64,000 bases of DNA from Pagrus major. Lineage: Eukaryota; Chordata; Actinopteri; Spariformes; Sparidae. Location of the stretch: contig NC_133235.1 of the NCBI RefSeq assembly GCF_040436345.1, positions 21,600,660 through 21,664,659 on the forward strand, given 5' to 3'. This document shows, piece after piece, positions 35,701-48,565 of the stretch. Under the pieces are notes generated by a model that was given only the letters and a program-made list of their open reading frames with translations, made no database searches and was not told the DNA's origin. Made by a program: the position numbers and the translations under genes. Numbering within the stretch: the first letter of the stretch is position 1; each line of letters opens with the position of its first letter.

Positions 35701-38700
35701 TGGATCTGCTGGAAACAAAATAGTTTTTATAAAAACCTACCATCATAGAGGGGGAGATGAGCTAATCATTCAATGGGGGGTAACTTTCGGACAGTCTGAC
35801 ACGTTTGGCAAATTGTGGTCTTTACACCAGCTCTGAACAGAGGCAGAAGAATCAAGGCAAAGTAAAGAATGCAAGGCCTCTCGTGTGCAACTTTCTGACT
35901 GGGCTGGGCCAAAAAACGGTGGATGCCATGCCTTGGGTAACAGATCGAGGAGTGTGTGTTGCAGTCACAGAGAGATGTTCCTCACCAGATTAGCAGTTTG
36001 CATGCTGGCTTGTGTAACTGATTGAAAAAATAAACTGGGTACAGTGGTCACCAGGTCGTTCAAGTGTGACTTGGGTAAGCAGAGCAAACCTGGTGTATTT
36101 TTATTCAGCATTTTGTTAGTGCAGATGCAAACACTAGTGCCAGAATCTTTTATTTTCATGGCAGCTTGACAGTTGCAGCCAATTTTGCTGAAGTGCGAAA
36201 GGAACATTGGGTAATTATCTGGATTGATAATTGCAGGGCTAGCTCAGGTAGAGCGTGGGCACCTAGACGACTGCAGCAGCAGGTGAAAAATAAGGCCTCT
36301 GAAGCAAGCAGAGGTGATCAAATGACGAGTAATGTTGTGTCTGCCATAAGATAAACATAGACATTAGCAAGCTGTAATGAAACATGTGCCTCTGTAAATA
36401 TGCAGGGGGTTTGATACCACAGTGAGACATTAAAATAAATGCAGTTAAAGAGAACATTATCTCTTTGTAGATCCACATTTCAAAGGAAGACTTTAAAAAG
36501 ATAAAAAATAATCCATGTAAGTTTGGTCTTACGAAATGCTTCTAATTGAGAGACCTTTTTGTGACACTGCCTGGGAAAACACAATTTCTTGAGGTCAGAC
36601 AGAAGGTCCTATTGCACTGCATTACCCAACATCACAAGTAATTCTTATTGAGTGCAGCCCCTGAACGTGTCAGTCATCAAAGGAAGGCTAATGTGCAGTC
36701 CCTTATGGAGGGATTATCATTTTGTTTCCTCGCACAGATAAATCAACAATCAGCCACTTAGGGGTGTGATGGTTAATCCTGTGTCATTTCATTGGGCAAA
36801 AATAGCTTCTTTGAAGACTTACCATAGAGTGGATAACATACTTTCACAAAGCACACCATGCTTAGCAGGGTTAGAGTGGTCAGACTGCAGAGGCCAAACA
36901 ACATGCCACAAAAAGCGTATATGGAGCAGGCTGTTTTCCCATACAGCCACCTGTGTAGGAGGGTAAGGGGGTGTGAGAAAGAGAAAGAGGGAAATGCAAA
37001 GCAAAGACAGAGACGGAAGATCAATGAGGGAGAGGGTGAAGGAGGGAAAAGAGGAGAATAGCATGAGCATGACACTCCATATGTGTGAACTCACAGGCAA
37101 TCATGCTGCTAACCAACCATACAGTTCAGTTAAATGAACCATGAAATATGAAAGGGAGTCAAAGCAATACCTATAAACAATCTTCCCTACAGCACATGAA
37201 AGTATCCCATTCTCTGGTGGTGAGAACAGCCACTTTGTTTCTTCACTTTGATTTAATACTACAGTCGGTTCAAGCTGCGGTACCTGTGGTAGAAGCTCGA
37301 CGTTATCGCCATGGGGTAGAGGGACAGAGTCAGGCCCAAGTCACTAACAGCGAGGTTGATGATGAAGTACTCGGCAGGTTTCAGGAGGTGCTTTTTCTTG
37401 TAGGAGATATACAAAAGTGTGCTGTTGCCAAATAGTGAACATACTCCTGCAGGAAAAACAGACCCCAACCCCTGAATGTGAGGGAGTGCTGATTGTGGCT
37501 CACAAGTCTGATGTGCTAATGTCGACAAGTTGTCAGAATCACATTGTGTATGTAGAGCGATAGTTATGTGACATTTTGGGAGATTCACGTATTTGCTTTC
37601 TTGCAAAGAATTAGAAGGGAAGACACCTCTATTACATAATTACAGCCCAGTTTAAAGGTTCTGCAAACTACAGATACATTCATATTTGTGAATTACATTT
37701 CAGATTCAGATTGCAGTTCAGATTACATGTTTATGACCTAGGATACAGCCAGCATCTGGTTAGCTTAGCATCCTGACTGGAAACAGCTAGCCTTGCTACG
37801 CAAAAAGATCCAGAGGAAGTTACTGCTCCCGTGAAGACATCACTTGACACATTCTGTAAACAGGTAACTGTTTTTTACATTTTGGCTTTAATGTGATTAA
37901 AGAAATCAGATGTAACGTGTTAATTGGTGAGAGTTTGTTACTTTGAGACAACTCAAGCTAGTTCTTTCCCCATTCTAAGCTAAGTGGTTGATAATGAACA
38001 GCCATGTATAAACCAAAAATACTCAGTGTGAACAAAGTACTGTGATTCCAGGCACATTTAAAGCTAGAACAAACACAGCAAATAGGAAAAAAGTCTGCTT
38101 CAGTAGTTTAGTAATTGTAACATTACCATTTTAAAATTAGTAAAGTCAAATCAGTCTGGTTAAACAAGTGTCTTCAGAAAATAAATCTGTGTGCAGCCTG
38201 CTAATACATGAAATGTAAGGATTCTCTGGTAATGCTGCCAAGATCAAAGCCTGAGATGAAAGTTAACCTTTTTATTTTTCAGTTTATGGGCCAACCATAG
38301 AAATGATTATCAGAGGCCCTTTATGTGGTTGTATTAGAAGCACAGATAATAAAGGAACAGCTGCCACACTGGCTGCCTCACGGGATCTGTACATTGATGT
38401 GTGCATGTCCAAGAAAAGATGGGCTTTTGCAGGCAGAATTTATACATACATACATACATACAGTAAATATGGGTAAAACAACACATTTTCACATTAGTTA
38501 TGTATTCTAAGTGGAAGTGGACTGCATATAACTTAGTAACACGTTCAGAACACATGCTGCCAAGGCTTCACAGTATGCTGTCTTGCCTCATGCTGTTCAT
38601 TTCAGCCTGAGCAGAACGAGTAGAGAATTAATTGACAGCGCCATTAGTGTTCATAACTCTTTATATCGTCTGTTGAGGAATAAAAAAAAAAATGTGTTTG

Positions 38701-38804
38701 AATTTCTGTTACTCACCAAAAACAGAGTAGACCACAGCCACCGTTATATCCAGAGGAACAGGTATGTTGGAGTGGAATGCAATGTCTTCATCTAACAGTG
38801 CCAT
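32703..38804 (-). CDS. Non-visual opsin, Opn5-like group (opn6/opn8-type)
   Basis: A light-sensing seven-helix receptor. Minus-strand coding exons: 38717-38804, 37284-37446, 36823-36950, 35185-35519 and 32703-33341. Phases join to 450 residues. It starts MALLDEDIAF directly after an acceptor. Visible landmarks: KPAEYFIINLAVSDLG in helix 2; disulfide pair Cys92 and Cys169; Tyr95 at the counterion position, as in OPN5; Glu163 (rhodopsin 181); AAWSPY in helix 6; Lys282 in FAKSST for retinal; and NPIIY. The cytoplasmic tail is long and Cys-rich (MCRELGTLCHACLKGCLC), suggesting palmitoylation. Odd point: the D/ERY triad at the end of helix 3 is Val116-Cys117-Phe118. It is closest to OPN5 in conserved words such as CYPLYG and PEPYGTACCIDW, but differs enough to be a teleost-type paralogue. 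I do not assign a symbol. Confidence 0.92.
33717..33912 (+). mobile_element. Tc1-like transposon fragment, plus orientation
   Basis: It starts with a terminal-repeat-like 'cagtcacaacattaaaacca' near 33721 and then reads 'gacttggcctccaacttccc', 'gatccgagcatgatcc' and 'gtccaatccatggcggccac'. These words encode the TWPPNSPDLNPIEH region of Tc1-like transposases. It is heavily deleted and lies in intron 4 of the opsin. Confidence 0.75.
33915..34275 (-). mobile_element. Tc1-like transposon fragment, minus orientation
   Basis: The minus strand reads QQDNASCHTAKTAHEW, then DKELKVLTWPQNAPDPNHI, clearly the catalytic-core region of a Tc1-like transposase. Substitutions (SPDLN to APDPN) and missing ends show it is inactive. 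It sits next to a plus-orientation fragment of the same kind of element, so the two form an inverted pair in the opsin intron. Confidence 0.8.
37740..38020 (+). repeat. GCTAAGCTAA-type teleost repeat, copy 1
   Basis: It contains 'tggttagcttagcatcctga', 'ctggaaacagctagccttgc' and 'attctaagctaagtggt', the start and end words of a repeat that I recognise as abundant in spiny-rayed fish. A second copy lies at about 56080-56270. It is in opsin intron 1. Confidence 0.6.
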
Positions 38805-41069
38805 CTGAAAAATTACCAGTTTTTCAAGAGCAATGTTAAAGACTGGTCAAACTGATAATGTAATATCTTATGATCTGTGTATACAAAGCTTCTAGGAAAC
38901 TTCCCATGACTTTCCATCGGCACGGGAGTGAGAAGATAATCACTAAATAAACATTTTTTGGATGAATTTATCCTTAAGTGTTGCAAATGAGACTAAACTC
39001 CATTCATGTGCTCAAATGCTCTCTTGTGTTGCTAAATGTTTACGGTGACAAGGGTCCAAAGGTTGATTCCACAGTTGTAATTCCTCTTTTTAGTTGTGAA
39101 ACTTCAGACAAAAGAAACTTGCTACATGTTTCACAGGTGAACAGGTAGCTAATAAGGTCTTTGAATTTGGTCTGTTATTGTATTACCTTTTCGGTACCCT
39201 TACCTGAATAGGTGTCTCTAATTTAAAGGAGAGGGTGGATACATTACCATGCCTTAAAGCTATCTGATGACATCAGCACAGTCTATTTTATGTGTTCATT
39301 CTGCTTCAGCAGCTCAAGTCAGATGGTGACTGACAGGCATAGATCAATGGATGACATAAGGGTCAATAAACAGGTGGTTTAATAATAGGTAACTGGGAAA
39401 TGCACCTCAAACACATCCCAGTGTCACCTTAAGTCAACCGATTTTTACAGCCAAACGGTAACATGCACAGACAGAAACAGACTTCCTCATATTTGGCATG
39501 TTTACTACATTCAAACAAACGTATTTTGCTGGATCTTAGTATTTACACTCTTTTAAAACTCTTTCCCACATGCCAGATTAGCAGGGATTACAATACAAAC
39601 TTGACATATTCTCACCATTAGTTATTGCCTTGATAGACAAGCTTTCTCTTCTGTTAAGTCTTAGGATCTTTTTTTGTAATAATGCTGCTAGATGGAACAA
39701 ATGAAAAGCAATAAGTGAAACACTGTGAGAGTTGGCACACAGGAGAGACACAAACCCTACGCTGTAGCCTCTTCAGTATCTGTCTCAATTTGTCGCTTTC
39801 TGGTTAGCTATAGGCTGCTGAACCACACATGCTGTATGTGTCAGAAAGGAAACCTATCATGGATTCATGTGAAAGTGTGAGAAAGACAAGTGTTACTGCA
39901 ACTGAGCAGTAAGGAAGACGGCTACGGTCAATACCAAACAATTAATACATCAGATTTTACAAAGGCACTGCACAGCACAATCATTTTATCCTTTTTTTTT
40001 TTTTTTTTAGTGAAATGTCTGAATGGCCCTTCAAACATTACACTTAAAGATTAGGGGGGGAAAGACACTAACAATTATGTTTTATAGTTTGATATATTGT
40101 TTTAATTTGCTTATTTTTGTTGGGTTTCAAATCCCTTCTCGACAAAATAACCAACCACAGAAAAGGCATTTCACACATACTTTGTCCCTCAACTTGAGCA
40201 AATTTATTTTTCCATAAAAAAAAAAAAAAAAATTCAATGTATCGACATATGGAAAGGACACGAGCTTAAGTGCATAGCTGTAAATCGATTCCGGACTGTA
40301 TTATTAAAGGGTCAAATCGAGGGAAGTCGGAGGTGGTGGTGTTGGCTGCGAGGCTCCAAGTCCTCTTGATCATCAAGATTTAAAATGAGTTCATCGTTGT
40401 CGCGGATGATGAATCTGACTGTGTCACAGCGTAGTGTCTTTAGTCTGAGTTTAAATTTAGTCAAGTATTACAGACTCGCCCCTCGCTTCGAGGCGTAAAA
40501 CTCATCCAGACGCGCTGTTACGCACGCTTTATTTGGCTCCGTGGAAACGCCAACGTGTGCTACACCAAACTGAATGTTTGAGAGGTTTGATTAAATGGTT
40601 TTAACACAAGACACAGAACAGAGAACACAGAGTTTGTGTTGAGAAACTATACACGTGATTAAGGTGGCAACTGGTCAGACTGCCTTTTTTCCCGAACTTT
40701 TCGAAGCTGAGATAAAATAAGGTGGTTTACCTTGAGCCGGTTGCCAGATTCCTAAAGAAAATATTAGTCGTTTAGCTTCAGATTTTGTCCAAAGGCCAAT
40801 CAATCAATTTGGGAGCTGGTTTCCAATCATGTGTTCTGTGTTTGACACTTCTGGATACCCTTTAATTATGTCCAAACTGCCTTGTTAGACACTTAAGGTA
40901 AAATCACACAAGGAAAGACTAATAATCCAGAAGGTTTTGCGTATTTTGCGCAAATTACTTGGGTCAACAAAACATTTTGATGACAGGTTTTAGACTTTAG
41001 ACTTAAAATTGCCTACAACACCACTTTGTCTAATGGATTTGTATTGAATACAAATAAAACTGCCTTACC

Positions 41070-41300
41070 TTAGCGACTAAGAGCTGAATTAGCTAATGCG
41101 ACGCTTGATCCAATTAAGGTCCCAGTAAGTGTCCACTGCCACTTTTTAACCTCTCCCCCATCACTTACAGCACATAAAGTCTGAGAGATGTTCAGTGCTG
41201 TCAGCATCAGAGAGCGGATCACACCGGACACCACTGTGTGTGTAGACAGAGAAGCAGCAGGCTTCACAGTGATGAGCCAGAGCGCCAGATCCACACAACT
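41070..41300 (-). other. Putative 5' exon of the opsin gene
   Basis: The opsin ATG follows an acceptor AG immediately, so an upstream exon must exist. On the minus strand there are good donors at 41169 (GCT|GTAAGTGA) and 41069 (AAG|GTAAGG), and the promoter motifs lie just beyond. An ATG at 41294 opens 42 codons that join the opsin ATG in frame if the 41169 donor is used, but the MALLDED start aligns better with OPN5. I treat this exon as mainly untranslated. The start position is approximate. Confidence 0.4.
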
Positions 41301-41320
41301 GAGCTGCTCTGATCAATTAA

Positions 41321-41372
41321 TGACGTCAGGTATAATTCATAAACGCACGACACATACAGTCACGTGGGATTA
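41321..41372. promoter_or_regulatory. CRE, E-box and CRX-type site cluster
   Basis: A palindromic CRE TGACGTCA (41321-41328), a canonical E-box CACGTG (41361-41366) and an abutting GGATTA (41367-41372, a CRX/OTX core) lie within 52 bases, just upstream of the putative opsin 5' exon. CRX/OTX sites plus an E-box are known to drive pineal and retinal photoreceptor genes in fish, for example aanat2. Function here is inferred. Confidence 0.5.
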
Positions 41373-44300
41373 TTGTAGATGTTGTAGTGGGGCAAACGTC
41401 ATGTCTTAAAAAATAAAACGCCATCATGCTTGAAAGTGCATCTTTATTTCGGGTTTTGTTAACTATTCACAAAGAAGTGTTCTTTTTTTATTTATGATCT
41501 TGCTGCTGTCTGCCACACTGTTGTAAAAGTCATTCATATTTACAGTCCTGTGTGTGAGTACAAATGTCCCCTAACCACACCCCATTCATGAAAGCCAGAT
41601 GCTCTGGTTTCCCATTCACAACTGACACAATATAGACTTACACTCTCTTTTCCCACACAAATGTTATTTGAATTTGGAAGTTGTATTTGAGTAATAATTA
41701 ATAAATAATAACATTAAAAACAGGTCATTTTAAATCTCAAATATCAAAAACTCAAAAGCGGCATTTGTCAGACATAATGTAGGTGCTAACTACAAACAAA
41801 ACTCATTACGTCATAACAATGTTACGTGTTGAAAACTTGTATGTTGAAGCAAAATGTATGTAACGCTGTGATCCTCCCCTCTCACTGAAGTTACACAGAG
41901 CAGAAACAAGTGATAGGGGGGCAGAGGGGGGCTGAGACACCATTCACCCTATGACAAGACACTGAGTCAACAAAATGATTTTGAAGCTGTTATTTCGATG
42001 TCAAAAAGTTGCATAATGTTGCTTTAAATTGCAGCGTTATGAAGCACAACGCCTACACAACAAACACACACTGTACACAGGTGAAATATTCAAAGCCAAA
42101 ACTCAATTTGTATGTTTTTTTACGTAATTTTCCGCACATTTTTTAGTAATGCAGCTTGAAATACTGTAATATGTCATCTTAGGAGACCTTGCCGTTTATG
42201 CTGGAATCTACTTTGAATTTTGAGTACACACAAGTTTGTATCATTGGACTTGCCAAAGGGTCTCAAGGGTTCTTTACAGGATCAGTGTCAGTTTCAGCCC
42301 TGTAAACACAATTTCTTTAGTATGAGTTGTGTCGTCATGTCAGCATTGGCGTGCTGCTTTTAATTACAACTTGATGTCGTAAATCCCACGCACAACCATA
42401 AATGAAATCATTTGCAGTGAGTCAAAGGCACTTGAAAACTAATTTCGAGTTTGTCTCAGTTAAGGCAAAAAAAGGGAAAAAAATTAAAAATTAAACAATC
42501 CAGTTTGTCACACCTTAAAAGCAGGGATGAATTATCTTCAAAAGGATTACACATAGCGAAAATATTGCCTTGCATGCCACTTGCTCTCCTTTTTTTCTTA
42601 CATGTGGATATTCACACACACACAGACACACACACACAGATTGGGGCTGGAACAGATTGAGCCAAAGCTTGAGATGAAAGCTGTATTCGAGGTGTAACGG
42701 TGCCGTCAAAGATTTAATTGTGATGGCCACAGAGGGTAGAAAGAAATGAATGTCCACGATAAGATAAAACACAGCATGAACATCAAAGTGGTCTGATGGG
42801 AATACAGAATAAGCATTTCACACAAACGTTGCCTCGCTTGTAGATAATCATGCCTGCAGAGAAATGGGCAGAATATTAATCATTCCTTCTTTCAAACACG
42901 GTACCTTTTATTGCTAACGGTGTTCATGCACATGTAGTGGCTCCTTAAGAATGAAAAGCATCTGACCACAGTGTAATCTTTTTATTTCAGGTCAGAGGTC
43001 AGAATGAAAGGTCACTAGTATTTATATATATGAGTGTTGTTTTTTTTTTAAGTTTTACAATGTTGTAAAAAATATTTCAAAGGCAGTGTGATCTCAACAA
43101 TAAATGATGAGAAGATACAAAAAAAACACATTTGTTCTGTCAATCAGTAGTGTCCAATCAAGTTGATTTAAACCCCTTCGACCCAGGAGTCCTAGGAGGT
43201 GTTCTCAACCTGTGTGAGCCAGTCAAGTTGTGTTTTTTTCTTTATCCTGGTGTCTGATTTGTCACCTGATGGACCACAGCTTTATTCTGATTTGCTCACT
43301 GTCACCTCACTGCCACCTCCAACAGACTCTATGGGTGCAGGAGCAGCAGCAGCAGGGTCAACACCTTTAGAAATGCACTTCAACTTCCTTTCCAGTGATA
43401 GGAGTCTTGAATATCGTATTGTGGACCTACGTTTCATGGTGATATAATGACATTATCAGTCTCTCTTTAACACACCAACCTTCAACAGTGTAAGGGACAT
43501 CATCATCACGATCATCACTATCACTTCCATCCCAGTTGGACCCATTGCTATGTCTGACATTTTTTTCTAGCACATGCATCCTCTATTATAGTCATTGTTG
43601 TGGTAAACTAATGCATTGACTGCATAACATTCTCCAGCTGTATGCTGAACAAAAGATCCATGGGCATATCTGCTGAAGAATGCTCTTGATTGACAGTATG
43701 CAGGCGGATCAGGAGCTAACATCCTTCCACTGACATATTGGAAATCACTAGAATGAGGACCCAAGGCTGGTGTTACATTGTGTACCTCTATATGGTCGGC
43801 TTAATATAATACTTATGCTATACAAAAGCTTCTGTTGCTCCAGTATATGTTGTTTTGTCCTAACGGAGTCATGACATAAGAAAAATCCATCAGCTGCCTT
43901 GGAAATGAAAAGAACAAGAGAAAAATATTGTAATGCATGTCATTCAGTTCAATTGTGAAGCTGCTTATAAAAAAGAAAACGTGAAAAAAAAAATAGCTTA
44001 CCTTTTCTCATTATGTTCAATACCAGTTTATCCTTAACGTTACCGCAGTTGTTGCTTCAGAATCTGACCATTTGTTTCCCACTTTAAAGGGAATCTATTA
44101 ACAACAGAATGGTCCATCTTCCATTTAACGCGTTCAATGGATTTCTTCTGACATTTGTTCTCACTATCACAGCTTCACAGCTCGCTCAATAAAAGTTTAA
44201 TGCATGCCCTACTGGAGATCTTTACATCACACCATTTTCAGATCTCCAGCTCAGATTATGACTGAGAAATGATTGAATTAACACCTGTCCAGAGCCACTG

Positions 44301-47300
44301 CAAATACTTATTTATGGCTCATCCAACCACGCGCCAGGTGCTATTTCTAAGAAAAGCTGATTTTGAGTCTCATTCCCAACTCATTACGCTCGGGGTTGTA
44401 GGATGGGTCGGCCACTATCCTGAGGCCACGCCGAAGTGCGTTTTTGAACCTATTCAACTGTGTATGAGTAAGTGCACACACAAAATCAATAGCCCTATGT
44501 TTCCTTAGTGCTTCCTTTTTTCAGTCACAGTTAGCCCCAAGAGGTGAGACTTCAGCTTTAATGCAAGAGCCCCCCATAAACTGGCAAACAAGCTCAGACC
44601 AATACAATAGTGTGGGTTAAAAATGACAATTTAAAATGGAGGAAATAACCAAAACCTTCCAGGTACAAGTAATATCAAGAGTCAAAATGAACAGAAACAC
44701 AATTTGTTTTTTTGAATTTCATTGCCACACTCTGCATACCTCTAATGGGGAATAAAATCATTTAGGAATTGAAAAGTTCCAGTTAATGTTTCAGAGGGTA
44801 CTTGAGGTACCTCTGCCTCGACTCCAGTCTGGTACCGTCGGTCTAATAACTCTGGCCTAACCTCCGTGTTGTGTTTGAAACTCCTCTCCTGTCTCTTGTC
44901 ACACTTGTGCCTGTTCTTCTTCCGCTCCCCTGCCTTCTCTCCACCTGTCTCACATCAACATTGAAGACTGAGCCGCCAGGTGTGTAGTCCAGTAAATCAC
45001 AGTTGTTTCTTATCACCTTAATCTCAGTCCAAACAGACATTGAATGTAATACACCAAATCCCATAAAAAAATGCAGCTGTTGAGATCAAGTGAAAAGTGA
45101 ATGATGACTCTGTTGACTTCAATTATTTTGGATCATCAAGTACCAAGAAATAGTCAGAAGTTCCACTGAATGATGACAACGTAACAAAATGCTGTATTTC
45201 TGTATCCTCAGTGCCGCACCCTGTGTGAGTTTTAATCTATACGTAAACTACAAAACACAAATGCTGTAGAAATGAACAGAAACAATCACCACTGATCATG
45301 AGATCAATGAAAACAGCGAGCCTGTTAATAATGTGGTGGTGTAAGGATTGAAGCCTTGCTGTGCACAGCAGGACTGATGTGCCGGAGAACAGCTGGTGTT
45401 ACTGCACATGAATTCAAACAAATACTGAGGATATTCATACACCAGAGCAGTTTTTCATTTGAGAAGGCTTTCCTAAAAATGTGAGGAAATTTTAAAGGGT
45501 GGAAACATGAGGTTAGAGGTGGTAATGTATAAAGCAGCCTTTACTCTCTGCTGTTGACTCAACAGTGGAAAGAACAGCTTTGGTCTTTTGTCCCTGAATT
45601 CATATCATCTTCTTGTTGCACTGTGAAATTAATTCTTCTTGTTTTTCTTTGCCTTGTGTATAACTGCGCTCATGTGTAAGCTTAATTAACTGTGACAGAG
45701 AATTGGCACAGAAAACATTTGTTGATTTCCACACGACAACCTGCAGAAATGAGAGTGAATTTGTGTGCGGGGAATGCCACCACCCCCCCGCCTGCACACA
45801 CATATGACTACACAAGTAACACATACGCACACGATGGGTGGGTGTAATAACATCAGCATCGTATTAATGTCCTAGAATTAGATTAGATTTAATATATGTG
45901 TGATTTTGTCCTTAACGTCTTAAGAACTTGGGTGGGCACGGTGATGTAGCTTAAGTAATTACAGACCAGTACAGTGTGTTTGCACTAAGATATGAACGTC
46001 TCTGCAGTCACTGGGGTGTAAAATCCCTGTGATCCAGCTGCACCTGCACCATTCAAGTTTCTATCAAATAGCATATGAAAAAAAGCACGCTCCATCTTCT
46101 TTGGCATTCATAAAAATGTAATAAATCTATGTAGACATGAACAGTAAATAATATAGGAGAGAGACCTATAGCAGAGCAGTAAATCCATTCAATTAACCCC
46201 CTCAGGTATATATCATACTGATGTTTTACAGCTGCCACGTATAGAACCAAAGAGCAGAACTTGATTAAAAATGTATCATACAAACATTTTCCACCTTCCC
46301 CTTGAGGCCAAATCTGATCCAGCAGCTAGCCATTAAATGTGCAAGTTGTGAAGCCAGTAAATGGAGATTGTCTGCTAAAGTGGCCGCAGTTTAATTTTCA
46401 GTACTGTGCATTGTGACTCACCTCATCTACAAACATGCTGGGGGTTTCCAGCGGAAGCAAAATGAGAAAAATACACGGGGAAAATAAATAAGTAGAGGTG
46501 TGAAATTGAATAAATCACAAGATATGTGCTCTGGGCAGGATGAGAGTTCACTGTAAAAAAGGTCACGTATCACCTTAAAGGTATTGGGGAAGACATTTTA
46601 ATCAGGAGAAAGTGCTTCATTGTTTTTTTTTTATGCCTAAACAGGACAATACAATTTTTATACTGTTTTAATTTGTTTATATATGGTGGACCCTGCCCCC
46701 AAAACTACATAGTGCCCCTTTAATGTATCAAATTAAATAATGCATTGCTTCACCTACAAAATCTTTTTGGTGAGTAACATGTGCACTCGGATTCCATCCC
46801 AGTTCCGTGTATCAGGTTTATATTCCTCTTATTCTTGTAAAATCTTGCAGGTGCTCGAAATACTTGTGGTAAGTGATAGGAAAAATATGGCCAGTGCCTG
46901 AACAGCATCAGTTCAGCTCCATTAGCCCCATCTATTCCTTGAATCCATCTTATAAGTAATATAAAGCAGAGGCCAGGAAATATCAATAAGTAATCACCAA
47001 AGCCTAAAATATGACACCACCAAACCACCCAAAGTTTGCATGATTGTGACAGCTGTGTTTGATTGTTTCCTCCTGCTTTGTCCCAGTTCCACTGTAATCA
47101 GGGGCACAATGAATTGCAGCTTTAGAGACAAAAGCTTTTAAGTAAGAGTGTAACACTCACATGATGGATCACCAACCTTATTAGCTCTTGGATTAGATGC
47201 TGCTGTCATCTTTTTGATTGGCAAGAATTGACTAACCCTTGTGGGATTGTAGGGCTAAGAGAGTAGAGCAATGCTTTGTTGTTGTTCCTTGGTCCAAAGT

Positions 47301-47754
47301 GGTTGAGAAAATGTTTTATTTGCGTTAGTATGATGGAGCCATCATGATCAGAATAACTTCAATATTAACCCTACTACCATCTGCAGGTCAGTACAGATAT
47401 AACACCCAATCACTGTGCAGCTAGGAGGCATCCAAAACCAGCCCAGCCATCACCTTTTAGCCACTGAGCTGCCCTTCTTCCAGACTAACCTGTGCCACCT
47501 AGTGGCAAAACAAAAACGGTCAGCAAGCTAGATGTGCAGCTGTGGATATGATGTGCACCATCTAGATTAACAGGTGGTGCAGGTGTCAAACGCACAAGTA
47601 GAACAGCAGCTATCAAAAAAGAAATACAGCAGTAGCATTCATGCCAGCAGGTGGCACATGGCTACTTTTCCTGTAGGTGGAAACAATGATGTATACATTT
47701 GTGGTCAGTACTTTCCTTTACATGGAGCACCCTTACATTCATGCTTTTAATTAT

Positions 47755-48225
47755 TTTAAAGGGGCTGTATTGTAAAAAGTGAGATTTCAAGCAGGTGGTG
47801 TTGCTACATAAACACTGTGAAAGTATCACAATGCTCAATCCACAATGAAAGGCACGCAGCCCTTATTCGGAAACTCTTCCTTCAAATGAGCTGTCAGGAC
47901 TTCTGTAAAGTTATGATGTCATAACTGTACAGTCATCACCCTCAGCCACTCCCCCGGGTGCAAAAACACCAGCTCATGTGGAAACATGGTTGGTCGCTGT
48001 GTGCTCAGGCCTGTGAGAGCTGACCAATCAGAGCAGACTGGGCTTTCGGGAGGAGCGCCTTAAAGAGACAGCGTTCAGGCAGAGGATGAATAGAGGTGCT
48101 GCAGCAATGGACAATATGAGCAAAATAATGTGTTTTTTAACATTAAAGTATTTCACCCTCTTTAAAACGTCCCAAATAAAAGTATGAACTGGAAAATTTG
48201 CATAATATGGCATCTTTGAGTAAAT
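47755..48225 (+). repeat. Percomorph dispersed repeat, near full length
   Basis: The run 'aaaggggctgtattgtaaaa', 'aagttatgatgtcataactg', 'gctgaccaatcagagcagac', 'ccttaaagagacag' and 'gcataatatggcatcttt' is in the order of a roughly 0.5-kb non-coding repeat that I recognise as extremely common in percomorph fishes. No coding capacity; probably a non-autonomous element. Confidence 0.75.
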
Positions 48226-48369
48226 TTTTTAATTTTTGAGGTTCTGACAAAGCAAGCATTGTGAAGCTGTCACAGTGGGCTCCTGGTTATTGTGACAGCA
48301 TTTTCTAATTTCTTACATTTTACAAATCAATGAACAGTGAAATGCTGCTTTTACATGAAAGGATGAGTA

Positions 48370-48565
48370 AAAATAATCTAATGTTATGATGTGTATGTTG
48401 TATTTTAACTGTACATGATGTATATTAACATACAGGAGACATTTTTCCTTATGTCCATTCCGTAATTTTAATACCCTACATACTTCTACTTTTACTTGTA
48501 ATGGAGTTTTCTTACAGCGTGATATAAGTACTTTTACTTATGTAAGGGTCCTGAGTACTGCAAGA
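48370..48565 (+). repeat. ACTTTACTT-type repeat, 3' part, copy 3
   Basis: It contains 'cttctacttttacttgtaat', 'ggagttttcttacagcgtga' and 'aagtacttttacttatgtaa', followed by 'gggtcctgagtactgc', the 3' end of the family seen at 1485-1860. It starts about 150 bases after the percomorph repeat. Confidence 0.6.

Noticed and set aside
36773-37100. Ser/Phe-rich minus-strand open frames next to opsin exon 3
   Set aside because: The extra residues come from a purine-rich intron tract upstream of the true acceptor at 36951; only 36823-36950 aligns with opsins.
43140-43800. Possible piggyBac-like transposase remnant
   Set aside because: Only an Asp/Ser-rich stretch and short frames are visible; no catalytic motif could be identified, so it is mentioned only as content of the intergenic region.
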